This document shows positions 58,607 through 64,000 of a DNA stretch of 64,000 nucleotides, piece by piece. A program made the position numbers and the translations under genes. The DNA is from Kordia sp050633145 (GTDB taxonomy: Bacteria; Bacteroidota; Bacteroidia; Flavobacteriales; Flavobacteriaceae), in NCBI RefSeq assembly GCF_050633145.1, contig NZ_JBOEFY010000035.1, forward strand, positions 62,001-126,000, read 5' to 3'. Position 1 is the stretch's first letter, and each line of letters begins with the position of its first letter. Under the pieces are notes generated by a model that saw only the letters and a list, made by a program, of their open reading frames with translations, was not told the origin of the DNA and did not search any database.

Positions 58607-59428
58607 TTAATTCATTACATAACTTATTCCTAATAGCCCAATAGCTCCATCTATTAAAACTGAATAATATATTTCTTGGCGTTTGAGAGTTGTACATGCA
58701 ATTAAGAGTGTTTGTACCATAATAGCTACTACAAATACTGGCGATTTATACATGGATTGAAAGACAATCTCTACTCCTACTATTGTTAAAACAAACAGTG
58801 AAATTGCAATCATTTTTGCATTTCGAATACCTACCACTTGTGGAATTGTTCGTTGCTTATGCGAATCATATTTCAAATCTCTAATATCAAACGGAATGGC
58901 GACTCCAACAAAGTACACATAATGTGCAGGAATAAAGAATAAAAAGGTTTCCCAATTGTAAATTTTCTCATTTATTATAGGAAACAGTATTATCACTAAT
59001 GTCCAAGTCAAAGCAATAGAATGAATCTTAATATAAGGCAATTCACGTAGGTTTCCTCCAAATATTCTAACTACATAAAAAAACGATATAATACTAGCTA
59101 TGCCAAATAACACTGCAATTGTCAGTGTTATATTGTTTACTAATTTTAAAAATATAATGCTTGCTATTAATCCACTAAAAAGGCTTAGGTAAACTATTAA
59201 TTTCCGATGCTTGTACACCCATTTCAACCAAGGTGTTTTAGCTAAAATATTAGCTTTAAATAATCGTTGACTATTGTAAACACATAAGGTGGAGAAAAAA
59301 CCAAACAGACCATAGTACACATAACTATCTATAGCAAATAGGTTTGCAACTCCCGCAGCGAGAAACCCTGCAGAAGTTGCTATGATAAGATTTAAGTGAA
59401 TGATATATGTTAGAATTACTTTAAACAA
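58607..59428 (-). CDS. UbiA superfamily prenyltransferase-like membrane protein
   Basis: A 273-residue protein with about eight hydrophobic helices. The UbiA pattern of two Asp-rich loops is partly present: the second is VAIPFDIRDLKYDSHKQRTI (DxxDxxxD), while the first is VYNSQRLFKANILA with Asn in place of the usual Asp. Family members transfer prenyl groups to quinones, heme or chlorophyll precursors; weak first motifs are common in Bacteroidetes relatives. It stands 92 bp downstream of the monooxygenase gene. A perfect palindrome TTAACTATATAGTTAA lies 63 bp upstream of its start. Confidence 0.75.
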   Translation of the reverse strand: MFKVILTYIIHLNLIIATSAGFLAAGVANLFAIDSYVYYGLFGFFSTLCVYNSQRLFKANILAKTPWLKWVYKHRKLIVYLSLFSGLIASIIFLKLVNNITLTIAVLFGIASIISFFYVVRIFGGNLRELPYIKIHSIALTWTLVIILFPIINEKIYNWETFLFFIPAHYVYFVGVAIPFDIRDLKYDSHKQRTIPQVVGIRNAKMIAISLFVLTIVGVEIVFQSMYKSPVFVVAIMVQTLLIACTTLKRQEIYYSVLIDGAIGLLGISYVMN

Positions 59429-59490
59429 TTGAGTTTAAGTGTTTGAATTAGGAACAAAGCTTCATTTCTATTATATATCACCTGTATGTA

Positions 59491-59506
59491 TTAACTATAT
59501 AGTTAA
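59491..59506. promoter_or_regulatory. Palindromic operator candidate upstream of the UbiA-like gene
   Basis: TTAACTATATAGTTAA is a perfect 16-bp palindrome in the 92-bp gap between 59521 and 59428. Its form suits a MarR-type regulator, but it differs from the site at 60518-60537. Confidence 0.4.
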
Positions 59507-59520
59507 GAAGCAAATGATGA

Positions 59521-59952
59521 TTATTCTCTTATTAGGGTATAGAGAGACGGATTAGCTTTAAGCCCTTCTGTAGGTGGCACTCCGAGTTCTTTTGCCATTT
59601 TTTTGCTAGCATCCATAAATGCTTTTGAACTTTCCCAAACCGCAACATTTATCAATTCAAATTTGGTATCATTCTTTATTGATTTATGCAATTTTGTAGA
59701 TATATAACCAGGTTCTTTTTTTAGAAAGTCTCTGCATGCTTCCCAATAAATTATTGATTCTTCCAATTTACCTTCTGGCACTTCAAATGGATTTATTAAA
59801 ATGATATGTTCTGATGCATTGTTTTCCATAGTTGATTTATTTTTAGTTTGTTGTTCATTAGTACATGAAGTAATGCTCATTAGTAAAATTGTTATGAAAG
59901 TTAATCCTGAAACCTTTACTAAACTCTTCTTAAATAGTTTTCTAGTATTCAT
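59521..59952 (-). CDS. Antibiotic-biosynthesis-monooxygenase-like (ABM) lipoprotein
   Basis: A 143-residue lipoprotein (lipobox ITSC). The mature part is one dimeric ferredoxin-like ABM domain: IILINPFEVPEGKLEESIIY then WEACRDFLKKEPGYISTKLH and FELINVAVWESSKAFMDA. ABM proteins oxidise small aromatic or quinone compounds without a cofactor or degrade heme; a membrane-anchored version is unusual. It lies 11 bp after the cytochrome b561 gene, so the two are one operon and may share redox substrates. Confidence 0.85.
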   Translation of the reverse strand: MNTRKLFKKSLVKVSGLTFITILLMSITSCTNEQQTKNKSTMENNASEHIILINPFEVPEGKLEESIIYWEACRDFLKKEPGYISTKLHKSIKNDTKFELINVAVWESSKAFMDASKKMAKELGVPPTEGLKANPSLYTLIRE

Positions 59953-59963
59953 TTTTTAATTTA

Positions 59964-60491
59964 TTAAGACATTCTTTTTAAAGTATTCTCTTTTGTTAAC
60001 GTATAATGCTTTATCACACCTAAAACGTGTAAAGCCAATAATATAATCATGATTGTGGCTAAAAATCCGTGGGCTTTTAGAGGCATAAGGTCTTCTCTTG
60101 AAAGTATTAAATCAGATACTCCCGATTGCAATGCATCAATATAACCGCCTGTAAACATGGTTACTATTCCTGCTATTGAAATAGCAATCAATAAAATGTA
60201 AAAGGCATTATGAATCCACACAGCTAAGGTGTCATTGAATTTAGAGCCTGTCTCCAAATCTTTTGGTCGTTTAGATTTAAAAAACAAGTAACTTCTTATT
60301 AGAGTTAAAATAAATACAACGACTCCTAGGATGGCATGTACCTTTATTAAACCCATTTTTTCAGATAGTGAAATATCTTCCATGTATTTCCCTAAAGGAA
60401 ACAAGGTTAGAATTAATAGTGCAGTTACCCAATGTATTACAATAGTTCCCTTACTATATTTTTGTGTTAAGTCATTTTTTTGTTTCGTCAT
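59964..60491 (-). CDS. Cytochrome b561 family protein
   Basis: A 175-residue membrane protein with four helices. Paired heme ligands are visible: His in GTIVIHWVTALLILTLFPLG and LIKVHAILGVVVFILTLIR, then WIHNAFYILLIAISIAG and GFLATIMIILLALHVLGVIK. It passes electrons between quinol and periplasmic acceptors. It is followed by an ABM lipoprotein and preceded, across a 58-bp gap holding a perfect 20-bp palindrome, by a MarR regulator gene. Repression by that MarR is likely. Confidence 0.9.
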   Translation of the reverse strand: MTKQKNDLTQKYSKGTIVIHWVTALLILTLFPLGKYMEDISLSEKMGLIKVHAILGVVVFILTLIRSYLFFKSKRPKDLETGSKFNDTLAVWIHNAFYILLIAISIAGIVTMFTGGYIDALQSGVSDLILSREDLMPLKAHGFLATIMIILLALHVLGVIKHYTLTKENTLKRMS

Positions 60492-60517
60492 AACATTGAT
60501 TTAAAATTGTTATAGCA

Positions 60518-60537
60518 ATATTTGTCATGACAAATAT
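60518..60537. promoter_or_regulatory. MarR operator candidate upstream of cytochrome b561
   Basis: ATATTTGTCATGACAAATAT is a perfect 20-bp palindrome placed 27 bp before the ATG at 60491. The half CATGACAAATAT recurs at 61009-61020 in front of the MarR gene itself. Confidence 0.65.
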
Positions 60538-60549
60538 ATGTATAAAAAA

Positions 60550-60984
60550 TTATTTTGATAAGTTATCTAAGATTTTTTTTGAAGTATCATTAAACGCCTG
60601 AACTTGTTCATTACTTAATCCTTCGGTAGCTTTTTTAAGTATATCAACGGCTAGAGGCTCTACTAAATCACGAATTTCTACACCTTTTTTAGTTATAGAA
60701 ATTTTCCAAGATCTTCGATCATTCGTATCTGCTTCCCTTACTGCGTAGCCTTTATTTTCAAGTTTATCAACTATCCTAGTTATGTTAGCATTGTCTTTGA
60801 AAGTAAGTTTTGCAACTTCTTTTTGAGTTAATCCAGATTTTTCATTTAGTCTATTTAAAATAGCCCATTGTTCTGGTGTTACATCAATCTTATTATTTTT
60901 TATAGCTGAATTAAACTCTCTTTTTAATAAAAGAGCTGTCATATTAATCAAATAACCTGCAGATTGATCTAAAAATGATTCCAT
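60550..60984 (-). CDS. MarR family transcriptional regulator
   Basis: A 144-residue winged-helix regulator. I chose the ATG at 60984 (MESFLDQSAGYLINM), because the longer frame back to 61071 runs through a probable operator and adds residues not typical of the family. The winged HTH reads EQWAILNRLNEKSGLTQKEV then AKLTFKDNANITRIVDKLEN, followed by KGYAVREADTNDRRSWKISI, a textbook MarR wing. It probably senses a phenolic or oxidant and represses its own gene and the cytochrome b561/ABM genes. Confidence 0.93.
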   Translation of the reverse strand: MESFLDQSAGYLINMTALLLKREFNSAIKNNKIDVTPEQWAILNRLNEKSGLTQKEVAKLTFKDNANITRIVDKLENKGYAVREADTNDRRSWKISITKKGVEIRDLVEPLAVDILKKATEGLSNEQVQAFNDTSKKILDNLSK

Positions 60985-61008
60985 AGTATTTGTTACATTA
61001 TTAGTTAA

Positions 61009-61020
61009 CATGACAAATAT
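61009..61020. promoter_or_regulatory. Second MarR half-site upstream of marR
   Basis: CATGACAAATAT matches one half of the palindrome at 60518-60537 exactly and lies 25 bp before the ATG at 60984, in keeping with autoregulation. The other half (TTAGTTAA) is poorly conserved. Confidence 0.45.
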
Positions 61021-61182
61021 AAAGTTAATATTCATAATACTATTGAAATTCTTATGCACAAAATAGCGCATACAGAATTATTCAGACAGATTAAATAATG
61101 GATGGAATTATAGCAAAAGTATATTTAATGCAGTAAATACAGTGCTTTAACGATTTGCAAATACTATATTACATTTATCTAG

Positions 61183-62523
61183 CTAGTGTTTTCTCTTCTT
61201 TTTTGGAGTGTCACTTTTTGCATTAGCAGCACCAGTTTGTGCTAAATAATTAGCAAATATTTTATCTACTAATTCTTCTTTTGTTAAGTGATGAAATATC
61301 GTTTTAATTTTAGCTTTATAAGCTTCAGAAACGTCACGGTTAGGTTTTGTTTTGAATATTTTTTTAGCCCATAACAAACCATTATTTTCTTCAATGCTTT
61401 GTGCATCTGCTTTTTTGAATTCGTTAAAAACAATGCCTAATTCATCTTCAAATTCAGGAATTTCTACAACTTCTTCTTTTTGTATCACAGATAAGGAAAG
61501 TCCCTTTGCTCCTGCTCTCGCTGTTCTTCCGCTTCTATGAACATACGTATCATACGTGTCTGGCAAATGATAGTTAACAACATAGGAAACTTCTTTGACA
61601 TCAATACCACGCGCGGCCAAATCGGTTGCAACTAAGATATCTATAAATCCTTCTCTAAATTGTCCCATGATACGATCGCGAATTCCTTGTGTCAAACTTC
61701 CATGAATTGCACCAGAAGAGAATTTATTGATCGCTAGTTTTTTTGCTAATTTGTTTACTGCAGCTTTGGTTTTACAGAAAATAATACCGCGTTCGCCTTG
61801 TTTAGAACTTAGAAAATGAAGTAATACTTCTAGTTTTTCTATCGGTTCTACGACTACATATTGATGCTCAATTCCTTGATGACCAACAGTTGACATGTCC
61901 GCTTCAATATGCACTACCTGTTTGAACATGTAATTTTGAACCAATTGCTTGATGGTTCCTGGCATTGTTGCCGTAAACAGTAAGGTTCTACGAGTTTTTG
62001 GAATTTCTTTTATGATGCTATCCAATCCTTCTTTTAGCGCACTGACCATTTCGTCCGCTTCGTCTAAGATAAAATAAGAGATGTTTTTGATGTTGATAGC
62101 TTCTCGTTTTACCAAATCGGCTAAACGTCCTGGTGTGGCTACAATAATGTGTGTCGCTTCTTTTAAACGTTCTATTTGAGGTTTTATAGGAACGCCTCCA
62201 CAAATAGAAGCGATAGAGATTTTAGGACTGTGCTTTGCAAAAGATTCCAAGTTATTGAAAATCTGTTGTCCCAATTCGCGTGTTGGCGTGAGTATTACAG
62301 CTTGAATTGCTGTATTTTCAGTGTCAATGAGTTGCACTAATGGCAAACCAAAAGCAGCAGTTTTCCCTGTTCCTGTTTTTGCTAAGGCAACCACATCTTC
62401 TTTTTGATTTAGCACTACCGGAATTACTTTTTCTTGAATATCTGTCGGAACAGTTATTTGCAAGTCTGATAGACTTTGTTGTAATTGTTCATTAATTCCT
62501 AAATCTGAAAACTGTTTTGACAT
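61183..62523 (-). CDS. DEAD-box RNA helicase
   Basis: A 446-residue two-lobe helicase. Motifs in order are the Q motif (TVPTDIQEKVIPVVL), Walker A ALAKTGTGKTAAF, PTRELGQQ, TPGRLADL, DEAD (FILDEADEMVS), SAT (LLFTATMPG), then DLAARGIDVKEVSYVVNYHL and HRSGRTARAG. The C-terminal tail ends in basic KKKRKH. It likely acts in ribosome assembly or RNA decay. A TATCTTTG -7 box lies 17 bp upstream of the start. It is a complete enzyme, unlike the short DEAD-like protein at 6585-7196. Confidence 0.96.
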   Translation of the reverse strand: MSKQFSDLGINEQLQQSLSDLQITVPTDIQEKVIPVVLNQKEDVVALAKTGTGKTAAFGLPLVQLIDTENTAIQAVILTPTRELGQQIFNNLESFAKHSPKISIASICGGVPIKPQIERLKEATHIIVATPGRLADLVKREAINIKNISYFILDEADEMVSALKEGLDSIIKEIPKTRRTLLFTATMPGTIKQLVQNYMFKQVVHIEADMSTVGHQGIEHQYVVVEPIEKLEVLLHFLSSKQGERGIIFCKTKAAVNKLAKKLAINKFSSGAIHGSLTQGIRDRIMGQFREGFIDILVATDLAARGIDVKEVSYVVNYHLPDTYDTYVHRSGRTARAGAKGLSLSVIQKEEVVEIPEFEDELGIVFNEFKKADAQSIEENNGLLWAKKIFKTKPNRDVSEAYKAKIKTIFHHLTKEELVDKIFANYLAQTGAANAKSDTPKKKRKH

Positions 62524-62539
62524 CTAAAATAATTTTCGG

Positions 62540-62547
62540 CAAAGATA
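62540..62547 (-). promoter_or_regulatory. Putative -7 box for the RNA helicase gene
   Basis: The minus strand reads TATCTTTG, an exact match to the TAnnTTTG consensus, 17 bp before the ATG at 62523. Confidence 0.5.
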
Positions 62548-62590
62548 GGTAGTGTTTTTGAGGTTTTGGTGGTGATTGGATTGTATATTC

Positions 62591-63886
62591 TTAAATTATT
62601 TGTGTTATTCCTAATCTATTAGAATAAGAACTATACTCTACTTGAATTTCTGATAGCAATTCTTTATTGAAAATTTTTATTTTATTAAAACGTTCATGAA
62701 ATATATTTGGAGGTAGTGAAAATGCATACCTAAAATCAAAGATTAATGCACAATCACTTCTTTCTTCATCTAAATATAAATGGTCAAATATTTTTAGAGA
62801 TAAAGGCATAGTACTTTTACCTTTTAACTTGTTTTTTTTCCTAATGGGATTTAGAATTAATAAACCACCAAGTAGTTTTAAGTTTCTACCATATTTATTT
62901 TGAGCAACATCACAAGGTCGCGATATAATCATTGCTATATCAATCAATTCTGGGCTTCTTTCACCATCATCGTGATTAGTTTGAAAAGATAAATATTCTG
63001 CAATATTATCATCACGCTGGATATTATAGTTTTTAATTAAAGACTCATTTTCACAGATAGATATTAATCCAGGAATGATCAGTTCTTTAGGAATTGGATT
63101 TTGTAATATAAAGTGAAACCAAGAATTAAGTTTCGAATCAATGTCTGTTTTAGGGAATTCAGGTATGTTATAGAGGTTTTCGTTGTTTACTTGAGTTATT
63201 TCCTCAAGTGGTCTCGTCGATTTTGAATTTGATGATAAGATATTGTCTAGTGCATCAAAAAGGACTTTTCTTTTCTCATTTTCATTTCCCTGCCCCAATA
63301 AATAAGTCCCACCATGACCAATTATTATTTTTTGTAATTTCTTCTTTAGAGCATCAGCATCAATACCTTTAACGAGATGACCTATAATTGTATTTGATGA
63401 ATGTATTATACTTTTTTTCCAGGTCGCAAGTTCATCTATTTCAGGATATTTCTCTAGCTCACCTTTAATTGATAGCTCTAACTTTTCAAAATCCCAGCTG
63501 TCCTTAGTTTTGAAATCATTTTTCTGTTTTACTATGCAAGCAAAAGGAGAACGGTTAATTTTTTTCAACTCTTCTAAGATTTCATCTTTGCTGTCTGTTT
63601 CTTTTGACCACAAGATTAAAATATAAAAAGAATATTCAGGTACTAGACTATAAATCCATGCAGCACAAAGTTCAGGATCATAATCTCTTATATTTTCTGT
63701 ATAATGAACATCTAAATATATTAGATTTAAATCTGAAAAATGAATATTAGGTTTATCATCTCCATTGGCTAAATGTGCATTAAAATACTTAATACCAACA
63801 CCTTCTTTTTGATATTTTTGTATTATTCCCTCGACTTCATCAATTTTATCGTCTATTACTGCTATTCTTGGTTCAAATGATAACAT
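62591..63886 (-). CDS. Receiver-like (possibly inactive receiver) signalling protein, unknown
   Basis: A 431-residue cytosolic protein. The first 130 residues look like a response-regulator receiver fold: RIAVIDDKIDEVEGII, NLIYLDVHY with a possible phospho-Asp, and the strand FACIVKQK with a Lys at the usual place. The loop after the Asp and the Thr position are not canonical, so phosphorylation is doubtful. Residues about 160-431 are unrecognised, with FPKTDIDSKLNSWFHFIL and IIGHGGTYLLG. It starts 3 bp after the end of a probable GHKL ATPase gene. This pairing of an ATPase and an odd receiver occurs in predicted conflict systems. Confidence 0.65.
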   Translation of the reverse strand: MLSFEPRIAVIDDKIDEVEGIIQKYQKEGVGIKYFNAHLANGDDKPNIHFSDLNLIYLDVHYTENIRDYDPELCAAWIYSLVPEYSFYILILWSKETDSKDEILEELKKINRSPFACIVKQKNDFKTKDSWDFEKLELSIKGELEKYPEIDELATWKKSIIHSSNTIIGHLVKGIDADALKKKLQKIIIGHGGTYLLGQGNENEKRKVLFDALDNILSSNSKSTRPLEEITQVNNENLYNIPEFPKTDIDSKLNSWFHFILQNPIPKELIIPGLISICENESLIKNYNIQRDDNIAEYLSFQTNHDDGERSPELIDIAMIISRPCDVAQNKYGRNLKLLGGLLILNPIRKKNKLKGKSTMPLSLKIFDHLYLDEERSDCALIFDFRYAFSLPPNIFHERFNKIKIFNKELLSEIQVEYSSYSNRLGITQII

Positions 63887-63889
63887 ATA

Positions 63890-64000
63890 TTATTGATCTT
63901 TATTAAAGGTTAATTTTATTGCTGCACCTCGATATTTTGTTGGAATTTCAATATCATCTAAATCTGAATTTTCTAGTATTTCAAACTTTCCATATTTCAT
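63890..64000 (-). CDS. C-terminal fragment of a probable GHKL/Hsp90-like ATPase
   Basis: Only the last 36 codons are inside the window and the gene continues beyond base 64000. The end reads FEILENSDLDDIEIPTKYRG then AAIKLTFNKDQ. The IP(T)xYxGxxIxhxF pattern is how many histidine-kinase-like ATPase domains finish their last strand. It stops 3 bp before the receiver-like gene, so the two are one unit. The ATG at 64000 is internal. Confidence 0.5.
   Translation of the reverse strand: MKYGKFEILENSDLDDIEIPTKYRGAAIKLTFNKDQ

Overview
The window is AT-rich DNA from a member of the Bacteroidetes, almost certainly the family Flavobacteriaceae. A marine, Kordia-like flavobacterium fits, but that is inference. 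The supporting signs are type IX secretion (T9SS) C-terminal sorting domains on three proteins (9367-10089, 10234-12414, 50911-52878), many SPII lipoproteins, Bacteroidetes-type -7 boxes (TAnnTTTG), LytS/LytTR two-component pairs and a SigZ-type ECF factor. I saw no tRNA, rRNA, CRISPR array, insertion sequence or prophage.

Layout. 1-13.7 kb is ordinary chromosome: an alpha/beta hydrolase-OsmC fusion, a J-domain/KTSC protein, a cold-shock protein, a di-heme P460-like lipoprotein, ThiE with a degenerate DEAD-box protein, a serine hydrolase, a T9SS-exported vanadium haloperoxidase-like enzyme and a drug-efflux MFS protein. 13.7-19.0 kb is an accessory island with long non-coding flanks. It holds an Xre regulator, two small genes and an 888-residue nuclease-like/NACHT ATPase, a candidate anti-phage protein. 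A shared AT-rich motif lies in front of both the regulator and the NACHT gene. 19.0-23.0 kb holds an M18 aminopeptidase and a four-gene, tightly packed cassette of unknown function whose largest product carries a long cationic amphipathic segment.

23-45 kb is a signalling and surface-hydrolase region. It has one HisKA_2 kinase, four LytS-type kinase/LytTR regulator pairs (two subfamilies, each present twice), PD40-repeat lipoproteins sharing a YLGQK motif, esterases, an M20 amidohydrolase, an S41-like protein and two beta-lactamase-fold proteins, one of which has lost its catalytic Ser and Lys. Direct repeats spaced 21-22 bp lie 50-70 bp upstream of three genes and look like LytTR binding sites.

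45-54.5 kb is mixed: PepSY protein, intradiol dioxygenase, TetR/DHFR-like operon, DoxX, LamG lipoprotein, aspartate racemase divergent from a LysR regulator, T9SS M43 metalloprotease and an S9-like hydrolase. At 55.0-55.5 kb an iota-class carbonic anhydrase gene is hidden by two ambiguous bases. It is translationally coupled to an unknown gene and preceded by two identical palindromes. 55.7-58.5 kb is a SigZ-PAP2-MalY block with the same putative ECF promoter in front of sigZ and of the phosphatase. 58.6-61 kb is a MarR-cytochrome b561-monooxygenase-UbiA block with a matching palindromic operator. 61-64 kb holds a DEAD-box RNA helicase and, at the edge, a receiver-like protein behind the end of a probable GHKL ATPase gene.

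All assignments come from reading the sequence by eye; no database search was run.
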